Below are positions 1-11,113 of a stretch of DNA of 64,000 nt, one piece after another. Each line of letters starts with the position of its first letter. Position 1 is the stretch's first letter. The position numbers and the translations under genes are program-made. Source of the DNA: Nageia nagi (lineage: Eukaryota > Pinophyta); the NCBI GenBank assembly GCA_050084985.1, contig JBITNC010000002.1, positions 17,670,001 through 17,734,000 on the forward strand. The letters run 5' to 3'. Under the pieces are notes generated by a model. It did no database searches. It was not told the DNA's origin and was given only the letters and a program-made list of their open reading frames with translations.

Positions 1-2030
1 AAAAGAATTCAACTTGTAAGGGAGTCCATCCTTGATATGGAAATCAACCATTTCCTCACCTTTTGGTCTAGAAGATTTCTCCAACCACATATGCACATCC
101 TTAAAGTTTGGATCATGCAAATAAGCTTCTTTATATGTTTCATGAACAAAAGGATTGAAATTCATTACCGTGCTCAGAAATTAAACACTTTGTGTCCCCA
201 GTGTTGGCAATGTCGTTGGCGTTGGCGGTCTTGGCAATATATCTACCACTTTGTTTGTGATGACTTTCTTGTACTTGATAACCAAATGAAATTGTTGCAA
301 AAATCTCATCTAATGGAAATGCCTCGCTTGCTGCAACTTATATTGGGTTTGTAAATATTGCAAAGTTTGATGATCAATATAAATTATTTTTTCTTTGACA
401 ACCAAATAATAATTCCATTTTCTAACAGCTTAAACCATCGAACTTCTTTGAAATATAACAAACCAGTCTCCTTTCTTGCATCAAAACAGCGCCCATAGCA
501 TACACAGTTGCATTAGTTTCAATCTTAAATGGCAACTGCAAATTTCGGAGTGCTAATACAACTGCTTGGCTAATTTTTTGCTTCAGAGAGTCAAAAGATT
601 GTTGTTGCTTCTTTCCCCACTAAAAACTCTACATTTTTCCTATGACATCATGCATTGAAGAAGTAATGCTTGAAAAATTAGCAATGAATTTTCTAAGGTA
701 ATGAATAGCTCCTAAGAAACACCTAGTCTTAGTGACATTGATAGGTCTTGGCGACTCATTGATGGCTCTCACCTTCTCAAGATCAATCCTCAATTGTCCA
801 CCACCAACAATATGTCCTAAGTACACCAAAGATTGCTTGCCAAACTCACACTCAACTTCAATAACAATTTCTCTTTTTAAAGAATTTGGAGCACTTGTTT
901 CAAGTGTACCAAATGGTCTTCCCAAGTCTGGCTATAAACCAGAATATGATCCAAGTAAACAACAACAAAAGAATCAATAAAAGATCTGAAAACTTCATTA
1001 CCCTCATAAAGGTGGTTGGTGCATTGCACAACCCAAATGGAAGTACAAGACATTCAAGAAAACCTCGTCTTGTCTTTAAGGCAGTTTTCCAAATGTCCTC
1101 CTCTTTCATCCTCACTTGATGATATCCACTTCGTAAGTTTGGCTTGGAAAAGAATCTACAACCTGTAGTTGATCTATAAGATCATCAATCCTAGGCAATG
1201 GGTAACAATTCTTAATGGTGATCTTATTTAATGCCCTCTGGTCTTTACACATCCTCCAAGTCTCATCTTTCTTTGGCACTAAGACCAACGGTGATCCACA
1301 TGGAGAAATGCTTGGTTTGATGACTCCTTCATCCAACAATTCCCATACTTATTGCATAATCTTCTCACATTCCACAATAGATTGTCTATACAATCCAATG
1401 TGAGGAAGATGTACATCCGACAATAACTAGATTTTATCCCCAACGATGGCATTGGCATCAATGTTGACGTTCAGATATAGTTTATCTCCAACGTTGGTGC
1501 TGATTTTCCATAACCTTTCTCCCCTAGTTGGATCACTGCAAGTATAAATTTCTTACTAGCATTGATGAGTCTCTTCTTCTAGCTTGTTGTCACAAACTCT
1601 ATTTGCTTCTTGCATGTATGGGCATTAACGAAAAACAATTTTAAATCTTTAATCAACCTATACTGATTTTCCTTCCTGTAGTAAATAGCATTTCCATCCT
1701 AGAAATGGGGATTACCAAATATAACTCCACAAATATCAAGAGGTACTACATCAACAACTACTGTATCAATGAAATTTTTGTTAATAGCAAAGGTCAACTT
1801 ACATTGTTTCATCACCTATAATTTGCAATCATTGTGCACCCATCCCAATGTCTATGAATGAGGATGATTGGTTCTCTCCAAACCCAACTTTCATCAATGA
1901 GGTTTGTTTGTCATCCAGGCTCAATGAGTGAATCAATTTTGGTCTTCTTCACTTGAATATTGAGATGAAAGAGTTGCATTTGTTTATCCTCTATCTTCTC
2001 AACCTTGATTTCCATTCTTCACAAGTGATT
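1..2030 (-). pseudogene. Decayed Ty3/gypsy pol fragment (protease edge, RT, RNase H)
   Basis: Minus-strand remnants of a chromovirus-like gypsy polyprotein, reading right to left. A protease C-terminal segment (motif VPLDICGVIFGNP) lies near 1700-1790. RT follows at 1339-629 in three frames: [10 protein letters not shown] and [10 protein letters not shown], then LPFGLCNAPTTFMRV, then YLGHIVGGGQ and FLGAIHYLRKFIANF. RNase H sequence (WGKKQQQSFDSLK, FKIETNATVYAMGAVLM) continues to about 480 and decays toward base 1. The catalytic RT box, read in a shifted frame near 932-955, is YLDH instead of YLDD, so even with frames repaired the enzyme would lack its second catalytic aspartate. No integrase or LTR is visible. 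Assignment to gypsy is firm; the element is dead and truncated at the left edge of the window. Confidence 0.9.
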
Positions 2031-2076
2031 TCATCATCCACCCCAGAATTGTCATCAACAATCTTTAACATAGTGA

Positions 2077-2181
2077 TAGTACTTTCTAAGTGTTATTTTA
2101 AACTATTATTATAGTACTTTCTAAGTGTTATTTTAAACTATTATTATAGTACTTTCTAAGCGTTATTTTAAAGTGTTATTA
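2077..2181. repeat. Three-copy 35-bp tandem repeat
   Basis: The unit starting TAGTACTTTCTAAGTG begins at 2077, 2112 and 2147, a period of 35 bp, with one substitution in the third copy (AAGC for AAGT). It sits where the gypsy fragment ends and the copia 1 leader begins. It may mark the truncation junction or be a repeat inside the leader. Confidence 0.9.
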
Positions 2182-2199
2182 TTCAAGGTTTAAGTACTT

Positions 2200-3405
2200 T
2201 GAAAGTTTTTTAACCTTAACAAAAGGGAGAAAATTTTGGGAGATCATAAATTAGCTACTTGAATCTCCTTAGGACTTATAAAGGTTCAACTTAGCTAAAT
2301 TAGCATTCTCATATTACTTAAGTAATAGAGGTATTTTTTTTACTAATGCTATTTTTTTAAGGGATCATTTTTTTTAAAGTAAAGAAAAAAAGGGAGAAAA
2401 ATTTTATGAATTTTTTACCTAAAATTGTTAGATCCTTATGACAAAGTTGTATGTCTATTACTTAGTTTTTTAAAGTGTTTATTTTTGATAAAATACTTAT
2501 TGAAAGATGGACTTGTGCAATTATGAAAATGATGCATGCTTATGCTTAAGTATTTTTCTTGCAAAGTCAACTTGTGCAAATTTATGGACCTATGTAAAGA
2601 CGTTCTTTAGGGGTTAGTAAACAAAACCCATTGAACTCTTAAGTTCCAAGTTATGAATAGATGATGTTTAATTTTATGCTCTTTTATTTCATGTTTCTTA
2701 TTGTGCTTTATTTACTTATGCAAAAATCGCAAACATTGAAATGAGCAACCCCCTAAAATAAACACATCCGCACATACATTCCGCAACATGACTTGTTTGG
2801 GGAGCCATGAGGTGAGGACAGGCAGACTGAAGCCTTTAAGTTCGACGATCCAAATCGTGAAAAGTCCGTACTTCTCAATTGCCCCTAAGTCCTCTGTTGG
2901 TCTGGACATAACTCCAATAGGTGGGCAAGCATGTGTGTAGTGATACCACATGTCCGCACGTCCATTCAAGGATTATCTTAATAACCTAGAAGGACAACTT
3001 AAAACCTAATCAAGATTAATAATTTGGCCAATCCAATAAACGTCATAGCCTTGGAAAATAGTAGGTACTTCTCCTTGTGAGAGTATAATACTGACCAAAG
3101 CAAACTGGTTGAGGATTAGTAGTACTTGAGCTCCTCTTCTGTGGGCATCCAAATGAAGGCCTAATTTTTAAGACAAAAAAACAAGCCTCAACAATGTCAC
3201 TCTACATCTACGATTCTTGAGATGAAAAATGTATTTGGGTACATGGGTTATTATTTGAGTTGTAAAACAATTGCACTTGTGAATCAAATCAAACATGTCT
3301 GTAGTGTTAAAATTTAACATGTATTATTTACTTAGTTAAAACTTAGCATATAATGTTGTTTATTAAACCACATGCTTATTATTTTTTCATATTCTTGTGT
3401 AGCAA
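2200..3405 (+). other. Untranslated leader of copia element 1
   Basis: AT-rich and without a supported ORF. The block around 2786-2865 (containing GGGAGCCATGAGGTGAGGA) is conserved in inverted orientation at about 47094-47180, at the matching leader position of copia element 2. The conserved non-coding block would fit an RNA packaging or primer-proximal function, which is inference. The minus-strand ORF through 2712-2969 is incidental. Confidence 0.7.
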
Positions 3406-4365
3406 ATGGGAAACTCCTTTTTACCCAAACACATTCTTGATGGTTCCAACTTTGGGATTTGAGAACCTCGCATGAAAGCTGAGTTGCAGGCAAGGAAGCT
3501 TTGGCAAACAGTGAATGAGAACCTTGTACCTTCTGCAGATGAGAAGGCACTAGAGGCTTACAACACAAAAAATGAGTTGGCAACCTCCATGATCTTCCGT
3601 GCAGTTTTAGATGATGTGCTTCTGATGATTTCCTCTTCAACCTCGGCAAAAGAAGCTTGGAATAAGCTTAAGCAAATCTACCTTGTTCAAAGTTTTCAAA
3701 AAAGGTTTACATTCTCCAAAAGTTGCTTCAATCTCGTCAAGGGGAAGATGAAAGTGTTGCCATCTACTTAAACAAAATCATTGACCTAAGGATCCAACTT
3801 GTTGTTTGTGGGTGCAACTGGATCAATGATGAGTTCATGGTCTTCATCATGTATCAAAGCCTTTCTTCAAAGTTTGGTAACTTTGTGACGGTAATGGAAA
3901 CAAGGCTTGATGATGATGACGAAGTCTTCTCTCTTGAGAACCTTTCTAAGCTCCTTTTGAAGCATGAGGAAACCCTTAACAAAAAGGTGTTGATTTCTTC
4001 TCCTAAGGATAATAACGTTGCTCTTGGAGCAACCAAAACTCCTTTCAAGAAGAAGTTCAATCATCAAAAGAAATCTTATCCTTCTTCCTTCAAAAGGATT
4101 GGAAAAGAGGCAATGGCAACAACAACAACAGGAACAATAGCAACAACGGCAACAACAGGAACAACAACAACAATAGCAAGAACAACTGTAACAACAACCA
4201 CTTCAAGCAAAGAGATGGAAAAAGCAAAGCAAACAATTCATATCCTAAGAAAAAGTTTGACAGTAATTGTAACTATTGTGGCATCCAAAGTCACAAAAAA
4301 GTTGATTGCTACAAAAAGAAAAGAGAGGAAAAGAACAAAGGCAATGGAAATGTAAAGAACTTCAA
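3406..4365 (+). pseudogene. Copia 1 gag (capsid and CCHC nucleocapsid)
   Basis: Copia-type gag (UBN2/Retrotran_gag_2-like). The likely original start is ATG at 3406, followed by the typical HILDGSNFGIW-type opening, but the tryptophan codon is now TGA (3460-3462), so the open frame restarts at Met 3472. The capsid body (ARKLWQTVNENL, AWNKLKQIYL, FVTVMETRLDDDDEV) crosses a frameshift near 3725-3770 and another near 4095, after which a long Asn-rich stretch reads in the right frame. A canonical zinc knuckle C-X2-C-X4-H-X4-C (CNYCGIQSHKKVDC) lies near 4270-4311. The protein would package element RNA into particles. At least one stop and two frameshifts make it non-functional. Confidence 0.88.
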
Positions 4366-5879
4366 AAGAAAGAAGAATATTCAAGCTAATTTTGCTGCGA
4401 CGCTCTACTCCATGTCTTGCACTTTTTCGTGTGATTGGATTGTTGACTCTGGTTGCACTAATCACCTATGATTTGAAAAGGATAAGTTTGGGAACTTTCA
4501 CAAGTATAGAAAAGATACAGTTGTGATAGGTGATAACTATCCTTGAAGTCCAAGGAATTGGCAGTGTGTTGATTCATGGGAAGGTTCTTGATAATGTGCT
4601 CTATGTTCCTAAGCTTAAGATGAACCTTCTCTCCATGATCCAAGTTGATAGAAAAGGGTACTCATTTGAGTTCGACTCTCAATCCTGGTGCATTAAAAAA
4701 GGACTTGCCACGATGGTTAAAAGGTCAGTAAAAGATGATCTCTACATTGTAGATCAAGTTCCAACAAAGAAGTGTCTTGCTACAAATGTGTGTTTTAGAG
4801 GCAATCTTTGGCACCAACGTTTAAGGCACCTTAACCACAAAAGTATTCAAGTCATGAAAGACCAAGAACTTGTGGAAGGTTTGCCTTCAATTTCTCCTTC
4901 AGTTGGTCTATGTGAGAAGTGCATTCTTGGCAACATGCATAGACAAAAATTTGAAGAAAATAAGGCAACAAAAGCATCTCAACCTCTTCAACTTGTGCAT
5001 TCAGATTTGATGGGTTCATTTCAGACTAAGTCGATTGGAGAAGCATCTTATGTCTTGACCTTCATTGATGACTTTAGTAGAATGACCTTTGGGTATCTAC
5101 TTGAGCACAAGGATCAAACCTTTGAGAGATTTAAGGTTTTTAAGGCCTTTGTTGAGAATCAAACTAACCTTAAAATCAAGATGTTGAGATCAGATAATGG
5201 GAAAAAATATAACAATAATGAGTTCAATGACTATTGTGCTAAGTATGGAATCAAAGGGCAATTTACGATTCCTTACACTCCTCAGCAGAATGGTGTTGGC
5301 GAAAGGAAAAATAAGACAATTATGAAGATGGCTAGATGCATGTTGGGTAATCTTCCTAGTTTTTTGTGGGGTGAAGCTCTAAGCACTGCTATTTGCACCT
5401 TGAATAAATGTCCCACAAAAGCCGTTCAGGGTAAAACTCCTTTTGAGGCATGGTCAGGAAGAAAACCTAACATTTCTCACCTTAAGGTGTTTGGTTGTGT
5501 AGCATTCTCCTACATTGTTTCTAATAAAAGGAAAAAGTTGGATAAAAGAGTTGAAAAATGCATCTTTGTGAGTTATGATAGTCAACATAAAGGCTACAAG
5601 TTCTACTCTCCATCCTACAAAATCGTGTTTGTTTCAAGGGATATAAAATTCAATGAATTTCCTCAAGAATCTGCTTCTAATGAGAATGTTGATGATCCAA
5701 AGGTCTCTTCAATTGCACCTAGCTGGTTAAATATTGATGTAAACAAGTCACCTCAAGAACAAAACTCTCCAGCTCAAAGAGTAACAAGGAGTATGACCTT
5801 GAACAAATCCTTATTTGCCAAAATTGACAACAAGCATGAGCCCTCATCCTTCAAAGAAGCTTCAATGCACGAGTGCTAG
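4366..5879 (+). pseudogene. Copia 1 protease and integrase
   Basis: The aspartic protease active site WIVDSGCTNHL lies near 4438-4470 and is followed at once by TGA. The open frame from 4530 carries the rest of protease (VLIHGKVLDNVLYVPKLK), then GAG-pre-integrase with an HHCC zinc site (WHQRLRHLN, CEKCILGN), then the integrase core with the D,D-35-E pattern: VHSDLMG, LRSDNGKKY and NGVGERKN. The C-terminal part (HLKVFGCVAFSYI) leads to TAG at 5877-5879, which appears to replace a Trp just before the RT domain. Integrase would insert the cDNA into host chromatin. The catalytic residues are intact but the frame is broken on both sides. Confidence 0.9.
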
Positions 5880-7370
5880 ATGGAAGCCATGAAAATGGAG
5901 TATGAGGCGCTTATGAAAAATGAAACTTGGGATTTGGTACCTTATCCCAATGAGAATAATGTGATTGGCAATAAGTGGATCTACAAAGTCAAGTTCAATT
6001 CTGTTGGAGATATTGATAAATACAAGGCAAGATTAATAGCCAATAGTTTTGCTCAGAAATATGATGTAGATTATGAGGAAACCTTTGCTCCCGTAGCAAA
6101 GATGCCTACTACAAGAATTATCCTTGCTCTTTCTGTAGCTCAAGGATGGAAAGTTTTTCAACTTGATGTCAAGAGTGCATTCTTCAACGGTGACTTAGAT
6201 GTGGAAATCTTCATGAATCAACCAGAAGGGCTCATTGTGAAAGGAAAAGAGTCCTTTGTGTGCAAGCTAAAGAAGTCATTATATGGACTTAAGCAAGCAC
6301 CTAGAGCCTGGTACAGAAAGATTTCAGGATATTTTGCATACATTGGTTTCTGCAAGTGTTTTTCTGGCTCTGATCTATATGTGCTCAAACAAGGGAAAGA
6401 CGTATTGATTCTCCTTTATATGGATGATCTTCTAATAACTGGGAATAATGATGAAATCATTCAAGAGTGCATATCCAAACTTAAGGCAACGTTTGAAATG
6501 ACTGATCTTGATATCTTGTACTACTATCTTAGAATGCAAGTGTATCAATACAAAGATTGTACTTATCTCAGTCAATTTAAGTATATATCAGACATCTTGT
6601 AGAAGTTTAGAATGAAGGAGTGTAGATATATTGCGATCACAATCTCTCCTGAAATCACTATTTCTATGAGCTCCAACTCTCAATTAGCTGATGCTACAAC
6701 TTACAGGCAATTAATTGGTAATCTTCTGTATTTGACTATATCCAGGCCATATATTGCCTTTGCAGTGAATCTGATGGCACGATTCATGCAGAAACCTTAT
6801 GTTGAGCACCTCAATGCTGTTAAGCAAATTTTGAGGTATGTTGTAGGGACTAAAAATCTTACTCTCAAGTATTCTAAGTTGCTCTCGTTTGTTCTTTTTG
6901 GATTCTCAGATTCTGACTATGGGGGAGATAAAGATGATAGGAAATCAACCTCTACATTGGTTCAGGTGCTATCTCTTGGGCTTCCAAGAAGCAACCTACT
7001 GTTTCTCTTTCAACCATAGAAGCTGAATACCGTGCCATGTCTCTTGCAGCCCAGGAAGCCATTTGGCTAAGGCATCTTCTGAAAAAAATTGGGTATGAGT
7101 AAGGTGGCTCATATTTGATTTCTTCAAACAATCAGTCGGCTATTTTCTTTGGCTAAGAATCTTGTGTTCCATCAAAGAACAAAACATGTAGAAATCTATA
7201 TCCATTTTATCAGAGAGAAAGTTCTTGTTGGCATCATACACCTGGAGTATTGTCCATCCACCTTGAACAACGCTTATTTGTTCACCAAACCCCTTCCGGA
7301 AGCTCAATTCTGTAAGCTTAGAGATGCTATCGGGTTGGTGAAGTTGCCCTCAAGGAGGAGTGAAGTTTGA
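5880..7370 (+). pseudogene. Copia 1 reverse transcriptase and RNase H
   Basis: RVT_2-type RT: NETWDLVP, NKWIYKVK, VDYEETFAPVAK, VFQLDVKSAFFNGDL, SLYGLKQAPRAWY and the catalytic box YMDDLLITG at 6418 onward. A TAG at 6600-6602 interrupts the thumb region, and the frame resumes at 6612. RNase H follows (SDSDYGGDKDDRKST, then STIEAEYRAMSLAAQEAIWL after a frameshift near 7000). The C-terminus RTKHVEIYIHFIREKV and LFTKPLPEAQF ends at 7370. The order integrase-RT-RNase H defines Ty1/copia. The active-site residues remain but stops and frameshifts make it dead. Confidence 0.92.
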
Positions 7371-8077
7371 ATTCTTGTGTTGAATTCATGTTTGTGATGA
7401 AAACCTCACCCTTAGGAGGATTTTGTGCTGTATAGTGTTGATTTTGTTGTACACCTTCGTGGTAAGTTCACTCTATGTGAGAAACTTGTACAAATTTTTA
7501 AAGCAAAAAAATTGGCCAATCTAGCACTATTCAGTTATCTATGTGTGAGGAACTCTTATGTGTCTTTTGGCACTGTTCAGTTATCCATATGTGAGGAACT
7601 CGTATGTGCATGCTCTATTTTGTAATAATAATCAACACATGTTTTATATACAACAAATGACTATGATTTTTAACTTAGCATATTCATGATGACTTATAAT
7701 GCACCATTGCTCAGTTCATGATGGCATTTGTGTGATTCGTCTATCCTAGTTGATATGAATATGTTGCATCTAACTAATCTTGTTATTTGAGTTGCTTATG
7801 ACTTGCAAGTTCCTTTGAGATTGCAAGTTACTTCAGGTATGCAGGCTCTTGGAGACTCTTCATGACTTCCGATTGGATGACTACTTCATGTACATTGAAA
7901 CCGGTTGTGGTTAATGATTGTATTTGGCAAAGTAATGAGTCTCAAACTAGATCTTTCTTACTTCACAAATATGTAAAAAGTTCTCATTTCCGTTGTATCT
8001 GTTTGGAGGAGAACTCTCTTACTTTCTCTCTTCCTTCTCTCTTATTCGCTCTATCCCAATATTGCATTAAGGGGGAG
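7371..8077 (+). other. Copia 1 3' untranslated region and polypurine tract
   Basis: About 700 bp between the RNase H stop and the LTR, matched at the equivalent position of copia 2 (44017-44735, opposite strand). Small ORFs here are not supported. The polypurine tract AAGGGGGAG at 8069-8077 lies directly before the LTR TG and would prime plus-strand cDNA synthesis. Confidence 0.8.
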
Positions 8078-8575
8078 TGTTGAAATGTATAATGCATTAT
8101 TGTAAAAGTTTTATAAGAATCTTCTATGTAAGTTCACTAATACTTAAGGATATCATTTGATACCTTAAGTATTTAAGTGTATATGATAATGTAACTTGTC
8201 CTACACTCCATGTCATGAACATGTCCCTTGGGTAAAAGGATGTGCATGTTATGCTTTTGTACATTGGGTTAAAGAGTGATCCAATGAGGGATTTTTGGCT
8301 ATAAATAGAAGGCTCCCTCTTTAGATCACACACTAATTTGTAAATTGAAGCTATGCTATAGGATAATGTTTAGGAGAAAAGCTTAGGAGGATTGTAAGAG
8401 TTCACATTTGTTAAGAAGTGAGATATAGTTAGTGGATGCACTCCTAGTTGGAGGAACCACTTACATCTTATGTTATCTTTGTGAGATTGCTTTGTGAGTT
8501 TGTTAGATGTGAATTGTGAGCTTTCATGTGATCTTGGGAGTTTAGAGTTGTTCATGTTATAGTTCAATTCTCTCA
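8078..8575 (+). repeat. Copia 1 3' LTR (498 bp)
   Basis: Begins TGTTGAAATG right after the polypurine tract and ends CAATTCTCTCA. A TATA box (CTATAAATAG) lies near 8300. Homologous LTRs on the minus strand bound copia element 2 at 43529-44016 and 49090-49587. The sequence after 8575 is gag coding sequence of another element. The matching target duplication cannot be checked because the 5' end is lost. Confidence 0.92.
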
Positions 8576-9367
8576 GTACCTGGAGGAGGATGTTGCCAGG
8601 ATGGAGTAACTTGTCATCCCCAAGCCATCCAAACCCATGTTTGTGAAGAAGTTCGGGGAAGAGATGAAGAATAGGGTTCCTGGCCCATTGGAGCTGAATC
8701 AAATTTTCAACGGCTAAATGGAAATCCTAGAGTTGAAGGGGAGCAATTCACACACTCCCAGCAGCTCGTGGGTTGATATGAGGGACGGTAGCAAAAGATC
8801 AATAAGATGCAAGTACAGATTTATGACGGGAAGAAGATGACAGCTAGAGCATGGTTGCATTAGTTGCAAACTTATTTCACCTTGAGCCCTAATATGGTGG
8901 AGGAGGATGCAATTCATTTTGCATCCTTGCATTTTGAGGGTGATGCCCTAGAGTGGTGGCAACATGGAGTGATCAGCCAAGGTTATTCACTCATCACCTG
9001 CTTTGATGAGTTTGTCCGACGCTTGGTCAAGAGGTTCGACCAGAAGGAGGAGAATGATTGCTTTCGGGATTTTACATCATTGAGGCAACAAGGAGAGATG
9101 GATGAGTACATGTCGAAGTATCAGAAGATTGCATTCATGATCCACCACATTCCAGAGGAACATTTGACATTCCTGTTCATCGAGGGTTTGATAGAACCGT
9201 TGTAGGGGATGGTCAAGGTGTCCTCTCCTAAGAACCTTAATGACATTATTTGGGCTACGTATGATCTTGAGCTGATGGTGAAATCGCTCAAGGGAGGACA
9301 GATGTACAAAGGGCTAGTTACACAGAAGCCTTTTGCTGATAAAGAATGGCCTAGCAATCCCAAATCC
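8576..9367 (+). pseudogene. Gypsy gag (Retrotrans_gag domain)
   Basis: The N-terminal coding remnant (VIPKPSKPMFVKKFGEE) starts directly after copia 1, which shows that copia inserted into this gag. The diagnostic capsid segment is HFEGDALEWWQHGV, FDEFVRRLVKRFDQ and FTSLRQQGEMDEYMSKYQ at 8920-9130. In-frame TAG codons (around 8862 and at 9202-9204) replace probable sense codons, several of them likely CAG. The role would be capsid formation. The reading continues toward the zinc knuckle with small frame changes near 9370. Confidence 0.85.
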
Positions 9368-9378
9368 TTTCCCCTGCC

Positions 9379-10104
9379 TTGAACAAATCAATTGGAAGCA
9401 GCCATGCGGAGGAAGGTCAGTGCTTCTACTGCAAGAAGACTTGGGAGTCAGGGCACCGTTGTCAAGGAGAGGAACAAGTGCATAACATAGAGGTGTTTTC
9501 GGAGGATAAGATGGATGATTCAGATCTGGAGAATGAAGTAAACACCCTAGATCAAGAGGCACTTCAAGTTGAGGGCACATTGGGGAGCGTGATCACTTCA
9601 CTACATGGGGTGAAGAAGTACCTCACGCTAAAGATTATCGGGCAAGAAAGAGGACAGGATGTGATGGTCTTGATTGATCTAGGAGCATCCCACAACTTCA
9701 TCGATGCAGGTTTTGTAGAAAAGAAGAATTTGACGACCAAAGGATTCAAAAGATTTAAAGTTTCCAATACCAATGAGAAACTCACTCTTGTGGACCACAT
9801 CATTGAGAGGTTTGGAGTGAGACTATAGACCTATACAGTGAGAGAGGAATTCCATATTTATCCCTTGAAGGGACATCCTCACATTATTTTGGGAGTGCAA
9901 TGGCCGTTTTATTTGGGTGACATTCAAATTAATTATCAGAAACTCGCTATGAGTTTTGAAATCGATGGGAAGACGCATATACTACAAGGAATTAGAGATG
10001 ATTTTCCACAAGTGGACAATAAGCGGCTACAGGTGATCGAATGGTGTGAAGAGGAGGAGGAAGCCGAAGATGGGGCCACGTTGGAAGAGGAAGGAGGCCG
10101 ATAG
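9379..10104 (+). pseudogene. Gypsy nucleocapsid zinc knuckle and aspartic protease
   Basis: A cysteine cluster CFYCKKTWESGHRC near 9420-9463 resembles the C-X2-C...H-X-C knuckle of plant gypsy gag. The protease core VLIDLGASHNFIDAGF at about 9667-9714 has Leu where Asp-Ser/Thr-Gly is expected after the catalytic Asp, so the active-site loop is altered. A TAG at 9826-9828 (probably CAG originally) precedes the C-terminal protease segment HIYPLKGHPHIILGVQWP (9852 onward). An acidic stretch (EEEEEAEDGATLEEEGG) leads into the minisatellite. Retroviral-type pepsin-fold protease is clear; function is not expected. Confidence 0.85.
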
Positions 10105-10129
10105 GGGGAGAGTAGCATTGGAGAGCTCT

Positions 10130-10770
10130 CATATCCCACGTTGCAACCAGGGAGCTTAGAGGGGCTACATTGGACCTTAGATGAGTCAAGTACCCAACAT
10201 TCAACCTTGGGGAGGCTAGACACTTCGCATGGGGCCTTGGACGAGTCAGGCACCCCACGTTGAGCATTGGAGAGGCTAGACATTTCGCATGGGGCCTTGG
10301 AGGAGTCATGCATCCCACGTTGAGCCTTGGAGGGGATCCCCAACTCACGTTGGGTATCTGGAAGGTTTGCCGTCAGACGTTGAGCCTTGGAGAGGATTGC
10401 CATCCCACGTTAGACTTGGGGAGAACTAGGCATTCCACGTTGAGTTTCAAGGAGCTTGGGCATTCTACGTTGAGCCTTGGAGAGGCTAGGCTTCCCACGT
10501 TGAGCCTTGGAGAGGCTAGGCTTCCCACGTTGAGCCTTGGAGAGGCTAGGCTTCCCACGTTGAGCCTTGGAGAGGCTAGGCTTCCCACGTTGAGCCTTGG
10601 AGAGGCAAGGCATGACACGATGGACCTGGACAAGTCTACATTCATGACGATGAGCCTGAGGACAACTTGGCATCCCACATTGGAGGATGAGGAAGTTTCT
10701 TGCTTCACACTGGTCATTGAGGGAGTTTGGAACTCCACATTTAGCCTTGAGATGAATCGACCTCATACAT
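10130..10770. repeat. 30-bp minisatellite, about 21 units
   Basis: Units of 30 bp (core GAGCCTTGGAGAGGCTAGGC plus TTCCCACGTT) run almost without phase change for about 640 bp. Four consecutive units at 10471-10590 are identical, and the flanking units are progressively diverged. Because 30 is a multiple of three, one plus frame and two minus frames stay open. The plus frame from 10260 to 10826 repeats a decapeptide (PTLSLGEARL), but the frame that follows the protease meets TGA in most units. I treat the long ORFs as by-products of the repeat. Confidence 0.95.
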
Positions 10771-11113
10771 GGAGCAAAGGCTCCACCTGTTTTCACTCAC
10801 TTATGATTTTCTTAAGGTTCTTGTAAGTACATCTCCATGCGGAAACACATACATCCTCATGTGTATTGAGGGCCACCGTGGAGCAACTGATGAGGAGTGA
10901 CAATTACAATAAACCAAAGTGTTTGCAAGTTACATTGATGCATGGACATTAGGCTTCAACAATTTGCATCATGTTGTCATTCTGGATGAAGAATATTGAA
11001 ATTGCATTGCACCCCCATAGACCACTACTATTAGGACTAAAGGATTCTTGGACGACAGTCTGTTGCGATCTTCCACCATTGCTTGAGAGCAAGCAATTCG
11101 AGAAGAGAGGCTT
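10771..11113 (+). other. Spacer between minisatellite and putative LTR
   Basis: No RT or integrase motifs are recognised. The purine-rich stretch just before 11114 (GAGAAGAGAGGC) could serve as a polypurine tract. Confidence 0.5.

Larger units (their letters stand above)
2200..8575 (+). mobile_element. Copia element 1: Ty1/copia retrotransposon, 5'-truncated, with 3' LTR
   Basis: Plus-strand Ty1/copia element in the order leader, gag, zinc knuckle, protease, GAG-pre-integrase, integrase, RT, RNase H, about 700 bp of 3' UTR, polypurine tract and 3' LTR. No 5' LTR or primer-binding site is present. The leader matches the leader of copia element 2 (47110-47940, opposite strand) from about 2220 on, and roughly the first 1.1 kb of leader plus the LTR is missing. 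The left limit is approximate. The right end lies inside the gag of another element (8576 onward), so copia 1 is the younger insertion there. Several in-frame stops show it is inactive. Confidence 0.9.

Noticed and set aside
2712-2969. 85-codon minus-strand ORF in the copia 1 leader
   Set aside because: It is not kept open as a coding frame in the copia 2 homologue and lies antisense to the element.
4140-4230. Thr-rich protein segment with many ACAACA codons
   Set aside because: This is the wrong frame of the Asn-rich linker in copia gag after a frameshift; the CCHC knuckle reads in the other frame.
10260-10826. 188-codon ORF with decapeptide repeats, and long antisense ORFs across the same stretch
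   Set aside because: A 30-bp repeat without stops in a frame automatically gives long ORFs on both strands. No start context or continuity with the protease frame supports a protein.
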